Shown in pieces: positions 12,901-25,027 of a stretch of 64,000 bases of DNA; position 1 is the stretch's first letter; each line of letters begins with the position of its first letter. Under the pieces are notes generated by a model. The model was given only the letters and a program-made list of their open reading frames with translations. It searched no databases and was not told the origin of the DNA. The position numbers and the translations under genes were made by a program. The stretch is from Mastigias papua (taxonomy: Eukaryota; Cnidaria; Scyphozoa; Rhizostomeae; Mastigiidae): positions 2,213,001-2,277,000 of the forward strand of contig OZ025267.1 of the NCBI GenBank assembly GCA_964019165.1, in the 5' to 3' direction.

Positions 12901-14710
12901 ATAGCCCGCGATAGGCGAAATCCGCGATGTAATCACCAGTATTTGTTGCAATTACTATATATGTTTTATGCCTGTAAAACTCCTCACCACACACTTTATG
13001 CACTTTGCTTAGACATCTGCTCACATATCACTCTTGGTTTAAACACTTCAAAGTTCAAACCTTTGTAGATTTTAGACAAATAAGAACACTATTATAGAAT
13101 TAGACCGGATATCGTGATGCAGAACACAATACGCATTCATACGCTGAAAGCAGAAAATCATGCAAAATTCAACTAAAAAGATCCGCTAAACGGCTGGACC
13201 GTGAAAGTGGACCGTGAAAGTGGACCATGAAAAGTGGACCGCGATTTAGGGCGGTATCACTATATCATATATAGTCTAGTACGGTAATCGGTAAATATCG
13301 GTCATGATAGTAAGAATTTACAAGCAGGGCTCAAGAAATGCTTAGAAAATAGTTATGATCTTCAACAATCTTTTTTATAGCTGTGTTTTTTTATAGGATG
13401 ATTCGCGTCCCTCCATGATTGCATGTGTAACCAGCAAGGACAGCGGATCACCAAGAAGCAGTTACACTTTTATTGAATATACTAGAGACTCCGTTGTTGT
13501 GCCAAGGCCTACAATGACTGCTGTCTCTATGGTCGATAGCAGAGGTGTGATTGATAAGACTCTAACACATTCAGAGCAATACCGCCCTGCAGCGCCTTCA
13601 AGTACCATTGACTGGTATGTTACCAAGTTTCCCTTTTTGCACAAGTACATAAATGCATAATACGTTTTGTATACCTTATATCCAATTAAAAGTCCCACTG
13701 TTTTGTTACAGAAAGTGCTAAGTGCATTTTGCTATTCTTTCTTCTCTATATTATTTTCCACCTAAGAAAGTAATTCACATCATGTATCATAATATAGTAT
13801 GATGAGTACTTTATTTAAGATTGGCCGCGGTAAATGTATCAATGACGTAGTTAAAGCGAACTGTATGAAAAAAGAAATCTGAATAATTACTGCAATGATA
13901 GACCTAGGTTTAGAAGGATAATTTTGCATTATCTACAGCTGCAATCAAAAGTTTTGACTGATTATATATTTTGGGTAGCAATCTCTACTGATAGGGACTC
14001 TTTATTTTCAATTGGTAGTGCAACTTCATACCTAATGGTAAACTTTGTATATTGCTATTTCTTCGTGGGCTAGTTACGTAACCTTAATTTCTATCATCAG
14101 TAGGTTCACTCGGACCCATTCGAAATGGAATAGTACCATCATGTTCTAGTAATAACAGTCGGTCGCAATAAACAGGTGCTACGGAATGGAGTGGACAGTG
14201 TACACTGTTTTTGTTTGATAAGCATAATCTTTGTAAGCATATTACAGCTGGGAGGTACCAGGAAATTAAGCATAGTGTAAGCTTAATCCCTGCTTTAGTC
14301 TTAGGGACTCAGACATTCTGATATGGAATTATATAAGGAACCTTGGAAGATAAGAGAATATATCACCCTGCCACCTCTTTTCATATTTACTTTACTACAA
14401 CAAAGGGTGATAGTAAACACAACTGGGCACTACAATTAAAACAGTTATAAACATTCGAAATACTGTGCATTGAACAGAAAAATTTATTAAGCATACCATT
14501 AGGGTATTTTGAGGCTGAAAATTGAGTTTTCATACTGAGACTGAGATAGAATACACTTGCTTTTATAAAGCAAACAGAGTGTAAAGGAACTCTGTTGGGC
14601 GTCTAAGGAGTGACACCTTCGTAGTTGTTAGAATCTGAATGTATATACTAAGTTTTGTGGTGGAGTCATTTGGCCAGAGCGTAGGAAAGTTGACTACAGG
14701 ATTTCGATTA

Positions 14711-14763
<53 letters not shown>

Positions 14764-15297
14764 CTGATTGATTGACACTGTTCTGCATGATAGAGACACT
14801 ATTATGCACATGTCATCGGCCCTTCCGGGAATGGGGGCTCCGGGAATACAGGCACAGGGGAGAACTCAGATAAAATTGAAGAAAATTGCGCCCCAGTACT
14901 GGAGCCTTCAGGGCCTATATTATGCTCTAGTTATTTCTTCTTATATCTAGCTTTGCTTTATTGACTATTTTTTATGTTGGTACAATCGTATTGAATTCTT
15001 TTGTATTGTAGTGCACCAGGGGCTGCAAAAAACAAAAGACGAACGCATCGATGCTCATTTGCTAGTTGTGATAAAATATACACAAAGAGCTCCCACCTTA
15101 AGGCCCATATGCGAACTCACACGGGCGAAAAGCCATACGAATGCACTTGGGAAGGATGTACTTGGCGTTTTGCTCGATCTGACGAACTCACGCGTCACTA
15201 TCGTAAGCATACCGGTGCAAGACCATTTAAATGTCCGCATTGTGAACGGTCTTTCTCCCGGTCCGACCACCTGTCTCTTCACATGAAACGACACTAG
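4067..15297 (+). CDS. Krüppel-like factor (KLF-A), three C-terminal C2H2 zinc fingers, six coding exons
   Basis: Coding exons: 4067-4169, 4353-4401, 7451-7496, 7852-7938, 13397-13614 and 15012-15297. All are bounded by AG/GT and keep frame, giving 262 aa. The C-terminus has three C2H2 fingers with KLF spacing (C182-C187/H200-H204, C212-C217/H230-H234, C242-C245/H258-H262) and the family signatures [16 protein letters not shown] and [11 protein letters not shown], so it should bind GC-rich/CACCC boxes in the nucleus. A basic patch KNKRR precedes finger 1. The N-terminus is acidic then basic ([14 protein letters not shown]). IKKE at 65-68 fits a SUMO-acceptor pattern and is formed across the exon 3/4 junction. 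The protein ends on the last zinc-ligand histidine. Exons 2 and 3 are tiny (49 and 46 nt). Exon 1 has a weak donor (CAG/gtttta), but only that phase keeps exons 2-3 open. Finger 2 (CTWEGCTW) recalls KLF3/8/12, though no PVDLS CtBP motif is seen, so the subclass is open. The fingers are certain; the first exons are less so. Confidence 0.82.
4402..7450 (+). other. KLF-A intron 2
   Basis: About 3 kb between the 49-nt and 46-nt exons. It is AT-rich with a few short open frames that resemble nothing I know. I found no intact mobile element in it. Confidence 0.55.
7682..7758. repeat. (AT)n microsatellite
   Basis: About 38 uninterrupted AT units in KLF-A intron 3, between the exons at 7451-7496 and 7852-7938. 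The apparent tyrosine-isoleucine open frame on the minus strand is only this repeat. Confidence 0.97.
9030..9180 (+). mobile_element. Truncated MITE of the CACGC family
   Basis: After a TA it starts CATGTTTTTTTATAAGGAAC. It then follows the left 150 bases of the copy at 10574-11002, including ctaaggaacttttcaa and agcaaacaatga, and stops before the right half. It is a 3'-deleted copy within KLF-A intron 4 (7939-13396). Confidence 0.7.
9575..9846 (-). mobile_element. tRNA-derived SINE, copy 2
   Basis: Reverse-strand copy of the SINE at 2684-2962. Read on the minus strand it starts at a gggcgagtggccaagtgg head with a box A, then a box B GGTTCGAGCC, and ends in a tcttta-ccttt tail near 9578. It carries no internal box-B duplication and so probably shows the standard form. 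Target duplication: tagagcatcggg at 9563-9574 and tagagcatcagg at 9847-9858. It sits inside KLF-A intron 4, antisense to the gene. Confidence 0.88.
9882..9925. repeat. (GA)n microsatellite
   Basis: About 20 GA units just beyond the 5' head of SINE copy 2. Confidence 0.95.
10574..11002 (+). mobile_element. Full-length 429-base MITE of the CACGC family (reference copy)
   Basis: Flanked by TA on both sides (10572-10573 and 11003-11004). The left end reads CACGCTTTTTTATAAGGAAC and the right end is its inverted match, ggttccttatgaaaaaagcgtg. No open frame is long enough for a transposase, so it is non-autonomous. TA duplication with CAC-starting ends fits a Tc1/mariner-like machinery. Its halves are recognisable in the copies at 2129, 9030, 39212 and 49022, and more distantly at 35018 and 47479. 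An extra partial end (tttataaggaaccta) directly before it suggests it landed beside an older copy. Confidence 0.85.
11040..11275. repeat. Dispersed repeat, partner of 37780-38030
   Basis: Shares phrases such as gagaaataaa, caacctgtt, caatcaacccc-like and aggttcttat in the same order with 37780-38030 in the PP2C gene. It is probably a decayed DNA transposon; no clear terminal repeats survive. Confidence 0.5.
12627..12778. repeat. AT-only satellite-like tract (taatataata)
   Basis: About 150 bases of degenerate ata/taata repeats with almost no G or C, in KLF-A intron 4, just left of a pogo/mariner-like element. Confidence 0.85.
12862..13262. mobile_element. Tc1/mariner-pogo-like MITE
   Basis: After a TA it starts CAGTGGTTTCTCG. 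It contains cccgcgataggcgaaatccgcg, which is typical of pogo/Tigger-like terminal regions, and closes with gggcggtatcacta followed by TA. The 400 bases hold no transposase. Near the right end gtggaccgtgaaa is repeated three to four times in tandem (about 13195-13242). Confidence 0.6.
14709..14774. repeat. (GATT)n microsatellite
   Basis: About 16 tetranucleotide units with one interruption (gact), in KLF-A intron 5 just upstream of the zinc-finger exon. It explains the apparent serine-isoleucine-asparagine repeat frame on the minus strand. Confidence 0.96.
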
Positions 15298-18200
15298 TTG
15301 CTAGTTTATATAGAATTTATTATTGGCATCCTGGCTGGTTTCCTTTGTTGCATGTTTTAAGAACATTTACCAATATCAGCAATTAATTACACGAGAGGCC
15401 CGCTGAATGCTGATATTTGCAGAATTTTTTAATTGACCTTGCATGCGTTCTTCAAAACTTTACCTGGCCCAGAGTTAGACTGCCTTTGATTATGACTGCT
15501 TTGCATGGTGATTATATTCATGTTTAAATGAAGGATTCGTGGGTTTACCTGCGAGATTGGTCATGGCTGTGCCCACTTGAAGCTGGTATGCGAAGGGAAG
15601 ATAAAATTTAGGATTTCGTTCGTTCGTTTATTATTCATTTATACAGAGCATAGGTTTGGTTTCAATTTGACGCTTCCTAGACGAACAATCCTGGGACGAA
15701 ATGAAATATGACTGGGCATAGGTGATGCACTATCCTCTTTTTCAAATGAGAAAATGGATTTATATGGAAGCGCACGGAAAGCATTGTCAATGATTCATAT
15801 AGTAAATTTTGATAAAACGTATGTTATTTAGTTTGATCTGAAGTGGTTTGCCTCCAAAGCTGTGAAGAACAAGGAGGTTGCTAATGTCTTGTCAGTATAC
15901 GGGAACTGCTATCGACCATACGTTTATTCATGACAAGAGAGGACGTGTGGTATGATATTTAATGTAATTTTCATCTCGAGGTCCCATACTGATATGTGAT
16001 TGCAAGGAGAATTGCGCTTGTATAAAAGAGAGTTGTGCTTGTATGAAAGAGAGTTCTGCTTGTATGAAAGAGAGTTCTGCTTTTAGGAAAGAGAATTCTA
16101 TGTATTCAGTTGTCAAGAGTTTCTACTTTGTATGGGACGGGAAGGCGAATAGAGAAATACATATTGAATTCCTTGTAGCAGACTAGTTGCTTTTAACGAA
16201 TGTCAGCAGTGGAAGCGGTTGAGATTGTAACCATTGTGATTAGGCATACTGAGTGACTGATGAATTTCAACCAGGGTGAAATATATCGGTTAGTCATCAG
16301 GCTACTAATTTCCTTATTAAAAGAACTTTAAGTACAGTCCAAATAATTTCATGATGGAAACTTCATAATGCTGGCATCTGGGCTTTTGAGTTTCTTTCCT
16401 GTAAAGGAGCCCATATTGGCAAAGATTGTCGACAGAGTGAGCTCCGTTTTTATCATTTAGCATATAATTTACAGCTATATATATATACATATTATAGGTA
16501 GACAACGGTAGTTTGTGTGTCTGTGTATATATTAGGCCCGGCTCAGTTGCTCTCTGTTTTTAGTAACCTCGTCTTTATTATCTTTCTATCTGCTTCTTTG
16601 CATTGTTTAGAGAATTTTTATACTCAGTACGCTTCGAAAGTTGTTTCTCAATATTTGCTTTTAATTTCTTCCTGGTTTCGACTTCGCTCACCCTCTCGTA
16701 AGTTTACTGTCGCCTTGATTTCTAAGGCCAAAAGAGGGTTCACAGAGGCGATAGGGAGCATGTTATTAATTTCTCCCCCTCATATTCTTGATGTTTTTAT
16801 CGATATTCGACGCCAGAACTTGCAACCTGTTTTCAACACCACAATGCTGAAGCCTACTTTCTGTTTCGCATACGCGTCTCATGCCACGAAGGTCAGTTTT
16901 AGTCAGTTTCTTAACCTAGTTCAATACCTTCAATAGCAGATCTGTGTGATGTTAATATTGACTGCCAATCGAAGCTTCTGTACTATTTTTATCTGCATTA
17001 TCTTCACATGTGCCTGATTCTACATTTGTCATCTGGATAGCATCCCTTCTGTGGAGGTGTGCTTCAAAACGGCCGGAGTTAGAGACAATTATTGAGAAAT
17101 AACTTTCTGTATGTGCATGTATCAATGGTTTTTTATCGATGAAAGGAGACTGGGTTGTATATAATGGTTTATGTGCTTATTACCATATTAGTTTTACCTT
17201 ATTGCATCATACACCGATGCGAACTCCATACTAAATACTAGAACTCAGTAATATTCTACATATATAATTGAAACAATCATGATTGAGTTGTTTTTGCTTT
17301 GGTTTCCTTTGTGTTTAACTTGATGTCATGTTACTCAAAGCAGTATTTCCATATTAGGTTATTATCATCATATGAGGTGCCTCTGCAGAGAAATGTAAAT
17401 TAGCTCGGAAAATACTGTTTTAGTACTACTCAGATACCTAAATTTGGAATGAAATTGCAGAAAGTGTTAGCGAAAGATATTTAAAAAGGATTTTTCACCC
17501 TTATTTTTATGTCTTCGATTAGTAAATGACTGGCTGTTTTCAAGTTCCGCTAAGGACTCTAGTTGTAAAATCAGCGTGAAAATTATCGTCATCTCATATA
17601 ATATCAAATTTCAAAGGAAATTTTTCGAATATGTGGGGCATTTTGAGGATTTACTGCAATAAAGTTAAGGACATGCTCGTTTTTTGACCACATATGTTAA
17701 AAGTCAAAAATTTGCGAATTTGTAATTCTTCATAAAATCATTGAGGAACTTTACAATTATTGGCATTTTGATCACTGCAAAACATCCAGAATTGTGAGAT
17801 TGGTTTCATTTACTAGTCAAATTCGCGTGGATTGTGTGTTATACATAAAGCAAGTGGTTCATGAAGAAGTTCTCGTTGGGACCTAAGCAACTGGCCTTCA
17901 CACTTAACAGTCTAAATTTTCCTTGCTCCTGTACCCTTATCAGAGGTTTATATCTGTAGTTACATTAAGGAGTTATCAAGGAAATACTATTGATACAATG
18001 TTGGCAAAAGACGTCCAAAACTAAGGAACTTTAAGGGGCCATACATTTATGAAGTTGTCAATATTTGAGCCACTTTACCCCTCCAGGGGGAGCCCTAATC
18101 GAACAACGGCGTCTTAACAAGCTCCACCCCCATGTAAAGCGATGAGCAACGTCGATATTTGATAACCTCTCCCCCCCCCCCCCCCCAATCTCAAACACAT

Positions 18201-18443
18201 GTATGTAAGGCGAAGAGGAGACCAACTTTAAAAGCAGCATCTACTGTTGACGCTTTCTATTAGATAGAATTTGGAATTTTTCTAAAAAAGATTAGTAATT
18301 TTAATCCAATTTTATATCCTTTTTGCTGATCACTCGTCTTAAAACAACAGCTTGTGACGTCGACAAGACTAAACCCCCTCTCTAATACATCGAGCATTGA
18401 CGATACCCCCTACCTGACGACGTCATGTATGTATGATCTCTAA
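15298..18443. other. KLF-A 3' UTR and downstream stretch, no further gene seen
   Basis: After the KLF-A stop the sequence is AT-rich. An AATAAA at about 17660 is the clearest poly(A) signal candidate, but no site can be fixed. A 139-codon plus-strand frame at 16517-16936 has no recognisable domain and biased hydrophobic content, and is probably chance. A 21-base tandem repeat lies at 16007-16090. Confidence 0.4.
16007..16090. repeat. 21-base tandem repeat, four units
   Basis: Four units of gagagttgtgcttgtatgaaa with a few substitutions. Since 21 is a multiple of three, the minus strand shows an open heptad (A)ELSFIQA repeat inside a 62-codon frame. There is no sign that it is translated; it lies in or after the KLF-A 3' UTR. 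Confidence 0.85.
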
Positions 18444-18974
18444 AGCCTTGGTCAAATGCTACGAACATTTCAACGAACAATGCTCAACTTTTATGTTCTG
18501 CAAAAGTTCGGCACGTTTGGCCACACTATTCGAAGATAAATTTCATGTTGGGCAATGTTCGGCGTTGTTCGAACTTTGTTTGATGAAGATCAAAATATTT
18601 CTCGAACTTTTTCAGGTTCCGCAAATGTTGGTCACGTTTGACAACCTCGCCGAACATTTCAACGAACAAATTATGTCTTTTCCTATGCACGCATGCGTAT
18701 ATAAGGTTAAGTGTAAACGTTAATCCTCTCAAGGATCTAACAACTCTGTTTGCACCTAATATTGAAGACCATTCTCAATTCTCATCATTTCCATGGTCCA
18801 TTTCTGTCTACAATTCCAGCAAAGGCACGCATGTTTGCTTGCTTCTGCGTTGGCGCCTTTCTGTGGCAAAATGGTCGTTGAAATGCTTGTCATAAAGTGG
18901 CCAAACGTGACGAACACTTCATCGAAAGTCAGTAGTGGATGTTCGGCAAAAGTTCATTTCGTTTGACCAAGGCT
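18444..18974. mobile_element. Harbinger-like MITE with TAA duplication, 531 bases
   Basis: Ends AGCCTTGGTCAAA and TTTGACCAAGGCT are exact inverted matches. TAA lies on both sides (18441-18443 and 18975-18977), the PIF/Harbinger pattern. The inside is built of repeated words around cgaacatttcaacgaaca, present near 18462 and again near 18651. Open frames across it (for example 18433-18723) are by-products. It lies between KLF-A and the PP2C gene. Confidence 0.8.
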
Positions 18975-18977
18975 TAA

Positions 18978-19923
18978 GAGTTTAAGCTTTGAGCTGGGCG
19001 TTTTATAAAAAGACATAGAGAAGTAAAGCTATTAGTGTCTGGCCTCGTTTAGAGGTCCGGACAGGGATCTAATGAAGGCCGTTTAAATCAACTTTGAGGC
19101 ACTGAATAGTAAACATAGTTCCTGCGGAGGATAATAGACTTTGCCGAGGATACAAATGCTGTCAAAATGATCTGTTGCTAAAATCCGGTAAGATTTTCTT
19201 GCGTTTCCTTCGACCATAATTAAGTCCTACCTTGTACCACTTCGTACATTGAACTTTTTCCTTTATACGACATATCACTGCCCCTGTGGTAGAAATATTT
19301 CTCTGAAATTGGTCTTAAAGATTCGTATTAGGCCCGGTTGTTCAGTGCTCTCTTGATGTAAAGCGATTACTAAAAAGAGTCTACTGTTTATCGTGCTGTT
19401 AATAACTAGTTTTAAGCTAACAATTAACGTTACTTGTAAATATCGAGCTATTCAATGCTAAATTGTTGAACAAGATGTTTAAGTTTGCTCCTGAATATAG
19501 ATGTTCCTTGCAGCAGGCAAAAGTTCACAACATCAAATGTGCAAGTGAATAGTCCACTTACTATAGTTTATTGGAAATAGCCTTGTAAACCAACGTGTAA
19601 TCTCTATAGGTGTGAATATAGTAAAGGCTAAATTCCGTTTTTGTGTATGTTCATGAAGGTTTAAGTCAGTTGTTTTAGTAGATTTGATTGTTTAGTTGCT
19701 GAAGTTAGTAGGAAAGTCGCTAAAGGTCTGACACATTGTTTTAAATATAAAGAGTAGGTATGCACACTTTTCCAGAGGCAATAATCTGGAAGCTCATGGT
19801 TGTTTGACGATGTAGTGAAAAGTTATCTGATAACTAGAAACATGACTTTGGTGGCACTGTTCATTGCATTGTATGAATGAAAGCATTTGGATTGTTAAGT
19901 CTTTCGATTGTAGATCTGTAAGA
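18978..19923 (+). other. Upstream region of the PP2C gene
   Basis: About 950 bases between the Harbinger-like MITE and the PP2C start codon. It must include its 5' UTR and probably its promoter. I see no clear TATA or CCAAT arrangement. Upstream in-frame ATGs at about 19864-19873 exist, but the conserved protein start is the ATG at 19924. Confidence 0.4.
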
Positions 19924-22900
19924 ATGGGGCAAACATTATCAGAGCCAGTGACTACAAAAGAGACAGAGTCGGTCTCAAATGCAAACTACAGAGTGGCAGC
20001 ATCATGCATGCAGGGATGGAGAATTAGTATCCTCTCATTAATATATGATTATGCTCTTATCATCTCATATGCTCCAGATGTACAGCAGATGTCAGTATGT
20101 ATCAGTTCTAATTAGTACTTGCTTTTTGTGGCAATGGCTAGAAATTTTATTTAATACTGATTAGTATAACTGATTTAAGAATTGAGGAAAGTTAAATTGT
20201 GGAGATGGATAAACATAGATTATTTGTGAGCATGGAACTGTTGCTGAAGTATCATCTTGTAGTTAACATAGATCTACAATAACCACACTTGAAAAGAAAC
20301 TATTTGCTGAATTCACTAATTTTTAAACAGATTTAGAAAAGAAGTAAGTGGGAAAAGACATTAGAACTGTTTGTTTGAAGTAATGGTCTCTACATTAGCT
20401 TTAGAGTTAATTGAAATGTTAGTGTTTAATAAATATGCAATGGCTCCTTTGCATAAACAGGACAAAAGTGGCTTCCATGCTTAATTTCTAGCAGTACCTA
20501 GTGTTTAAACTATAGAGCATTGAGGATTCCTGATGTATACAACTCTGGAATTGCTTGGGCCCTAGCAGATGGGGTATTGATTTGTCATGCAAACTGAAAT
20601 GTAAGCTGAGAGCAGCCTGATTTTATGAGACCATTGATTTTTCCTGGGCTTGTGTGCAGAATTGAAACTTTGTCCTGTCCTAGAGCTAAATATGGTTTGA
20701 AGGTGTTTCTTTCCTATGTAATATATACCCAAATTCATATGCTATTGGGCACATATCTTTGTTTCCTCTCATCACTCAGAAAAACTTTTGGAGTTTTACC
20801 CATGTTAGTGCCCAATGTACAGCTTCACTTTTTAAGGCCTATTTCAAGGAATAAGATTTTTAAATGTTCCTTCTATTGAGCTTGCACATCTTGATTTTTC
20901 ACTAGATTATTGATTCAACAAGAATTTTTAAGGCAGTTATTGAACAAAATAATATTTGAAACTCCAAAATGATGCACTTTAGAAAGTCCTATCCACAAGT
21001 ATAGTTTAGTGTCTTTATTCATGGTTTGTATATACTGAGTATTTTGTTAGTTAACTGTAGGCCCCATTGCTTCTTCAAAGAAATCGCTTCCCAGGTGAAT
21101 TATGAAGTTTGCTATAGCTTACAAATTTGTGGTTTTGTCTTTGAGATTTCATGAATAATCAATGCAATCCTCATTGCTGAGGGCAAGGAGCCTTCCTTAC
21201 AATCAAATGATTAGTTGGAAGGGCTAGATATTGTCCTGTGTTTGAAAAGCAGGAATCTTGTTGAGCAATACATCCTGAGATACACGAATCCCTTCCAGAA
21301 ATTGAAATTAAATGTCCTTTTGACAGGTGCCAAGTGATTTTAGGATTAGTGGGGTTTGTGTCTAGTGGTTTTTATAGCAAATTCTCTTTAAAGCAGCTTT
21401 TGAATTTTTCAGTTCCCAGTTTGAGCTCTGCCCTTGGAAGTAATTGTTAATTATAAGGATTGTGAAAAACACGCTTTCATTTCTTGTGGATTTAGCAATC
21501 CTGTTCAGATTTCATTTCAAGTCACGCAAAAAGCATGTGATATTTGAATAAACACATTTTCTTAATCGCTTTGTAGTCAAGACAGCTATCAAGTAACTTC
21601 ATAGAATTTTTGCTGCTTGCTCTTTATGAACAATTTAGATAGGCAGAAATTGTGGCGGATATATGATATTGAATGCAAACGTGTGTCATTTACGGAAAAA
21701 CTATGGAATCCGAAAGGTTGATATACGCTCTACCGAACGTCTTACTATTTGTATGCGGGGCAGGTTTTCCTGATATTCTGTTCTGATCCGTAAAGCTGAA
21801 ACCGTTAGTTATAAATTCTATAGGTTATGTTGCAACTGACTTTTGCAGAAAACTTCTGTTGGCAGAAGGAGTTGAAGCCACATTGTCAGTTGAAATATAG
21901 TCTTTAGTTACTCGCTTGCAAGTCATATCGTGCAAATAAACATTGCATGTATACATTTTTGAAGACATAAGGTACTTCGTACCTTTGCAACTGGCATTTT
22001 TATATCATACATTTGCTATACCACCCTTAAATTGCTTGTTAAGATATGGAAGATCAGCACACAGTGCTGCTCTCGTTAAAAGAAGATAAAGATGCAGCTT
22101 TCTTTGCAGTTTTTGATGGTCACGGAGGTGGGTACCTTTATTTGAATATACTTTTTGGAAAGTTTTGAAAGGGGAGGAAATCATGGTTGGGATATGAGAG
22201 AGGTGGTGATTGGTGCAAGCTTAAGTTCATTTGAGATAATTCAAGAAAATTACTTGCACCTGACAGGCCATTTACTTCACTAGTGTTGCTGTCCCTGCGA
22301 AAGCTATTAAGGAATGATTCAGTGATACTGGGCGATCAGGGGAAGTTCTTTCTAAGCTGTTTGTACTTGCAGTTGTCAAGGTGACTTTTATTTAACGCCG
22401 CAGGGCTTTTGGCTAGCATTTGTTTTGCAATGTATTGCCATCCCCTTCCAATGGGACGGTATTTCCATTCCTATTGAGACCTGATATGTGTCAAGTTAGT
22501 ATCCACAACGAGAACATTACATATAACCATCCCACTGCTGTTTATTCGTCCAATAACTCTTAAACAGCAGCGTGGAGTAAAAACAATACGTCATTTGGCT
22601 GGATCCACTAGTCGCACGAAATCTTGATAATAACGGTGGTACTACCCCATCGCCAGGCCATTTTGATTGTGCTAGATATTGTGATGTAATAACCATTGTG
22701 GTAGAAATGTATTTCTTTGTGCTCTCTTTGTGCTTCCTTGACAAGTTCAACTATTTCTTGTTGGCTGCGGTTGACTTCTTGAATGTTTAAACCTTTTTTG
22801 TTTTCCTGATGACTCACAGCCTTGTCTCAAAACAGCAGTTTATTTGAGGTGCCTCCTTAGGACTATTAGCTGGTTCAAGTTCTCCCAATTGCCAAAATTG

Positions 22901-24963
22901 TTTCTTTAATTTCTCCCATGTGGAAGCTATTTGCTTAGAGCATCACACCCGTAGGATCTCAGTTTTGGCCGCAATAAGAACACCTTGAGTGGACCTGTGC
23001 TGTCTTGTCTGTTGGGTATTCCTATATATATTTTTGATGAATTCTTGAGCTTAAAGGGGAGTCGTTTGTCTGTGACATCTTACCACACTGCATGCGTAAG
23101 GATCCTTTAGCAGCCCATAAACTAATTATATAAGTTCGCCCATCTATAAGTTCACTCATATTTGGGTGAACTTATACATGGACGGATTCAAGGTTCCTGG
23201 TTTTATATTCAGTATCATGCGGATTTGATGGTACTAGATAATTTTAGTACAGTTTTTTATGCCATAGTTAATGATGCCGTACCTCATCTTTACTCTGTTC
23301 CCCTACAGCCCCCTTATAATTTGAATTTGAGGCCCCTGCTCTAAAAGAATGGTTGTATCGATGCAGGCTGTTCTATGGTAAATCAGATCTTAAGTAGACT
23401 AGAATGGGTAGAAGGGGAGCCTATAGATAAGTGCGGTATACCTACTTTTCATACCATATTCTGTATAAGAGAAAGACATTTTTGAAGGTACTGATGTTGA
23501 TGAAGTTGGTTATGGATATGATAAAGGAGCGCATGGCTTTTACCTACTCTTGTGTGAGATCAAGAAAATTTAGGCAGATAGGTCGTTTCAGTGCGAGACA
23601 TGAGTGTTTTTCTAATTGCCTGTAATCGCATTACCAAATGCGGCGCAGTTGTCTATGCAGTTTTCGTATTTTTCTCATGAAGAAACCGAACTGATTAAGA
23701 CGAAAAACTGCTCCGGATTTTCTAGCAAAGCTGCTTGGTTCCTTAATACAATAGTGTCTTTCCATGTTTTGGGTGCCTGAGCCTTTAACAACGTATGCAA
23801 TTAAATTTTGGTTCTAATTTTTACGTTGCGAATCAGCAGCTTATATCAAATGAATAACATTGTTCAAGTTTACGAGTTCTTTTTCACCTTGAGCCCTTGT
23901 TTGCTTTTTGCTAACTAGTCATTGTTGCAAAATCATAGATGTATCTGATTCTGCGAATCTTCCTTTCAAGTTCGAGTTAAAAGTAAATTCGAATTAAATT
24001 TGCTCTATGCGAAGTCAAATTTAGCGTATTAGGCCTCTCGTGTCTCCTTGATATACTTAAAGTCCTTTCTTCTCCTTGAAGTCCTTATTCTTTAATTAAA
24101 AACAATTTAGGAACCTTGCTTATTCAAATTTCTGTTTTGTCAGAGAGCCTTTTGGACTGTAGGTACTTGAAAACTTTTATGGAAGAAATGTATATTTGAA
24201 CTGGACCTAGATTGACAGAGTTAGAATTTGGTTGTTTACTATTGAAATCTCAGCTATTTCAACAGTGTAAAGCTAGTGTTGCACGGTGAAATCTTTTTGC
24301 CTCTTGAGTCGCAACGCCATTGCGATACAAGTTGCAGACCGATTCCCCCGTGTAATACGTCATTTCTGTGCTATGCAACGCAGCTCTATTGCTCTCGCAA
24401 CGGTTGCTTGAAGTAGAACTCTCTTATACCTTTTTCCAACGATTGCCAGCATTTTTATAGCCATTGCACTGTGCAACATCGATCTTTGCAACTTGCGACG
24501 CTAGGCGCATGCGCAGTTTAAGATTGTCATTACTGAAAGTGGCGCCAACCGTTGCAAGTTGCAGAGGTCGCGACAAGTTGCAAAAATCTTTGCTACGTGT
24601 AGCTCCCCAAACGAAAACACTTTGCAGTCCTTTCAGTAACGATTGCGAAGCCATTTGCTGTGAAAAATTGCACCGTTTAACACTAGTTTAAGATAAGCAA
24701 GCTATTCTTTCAGGACCTTTCGCTTAATGCCAATATGCAAGAAAGCGTTCGGTTCATTTTCTTATATAGACTTAAAGGTAGTACAAAGAAATAATCATTG
24801 AATTAGAAAATATTATCAGATAACGTTGTTTTTAGGTTCAAAAGTTGCCAACTATTGTGGTGAATACCTGCATAAAAAGATCGTCAGTCAACAAGGTTAC
24901 GGTATGTTGATTCCCGTGATTTTTGGCCTACCTAATTCCTAGGTCATAATAGAGTGGTGCTTG

Positions 24964-25027
<64 letters not shown>

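Noticed and set aside
16517..16936. 139-codon plus-strand open frame after KLF-A
   Set aside because: No domain, no family resemblance, no splice or promoter context, and composition typical of translated AT-rich non-coding DNA.
23136..23178. Hairpin taagttcac / gtgaactta as a regulatory element or terminator
   Set aside because: Nine paired bases in intronic DNA, with no repeat or regulatory context; common by chance.
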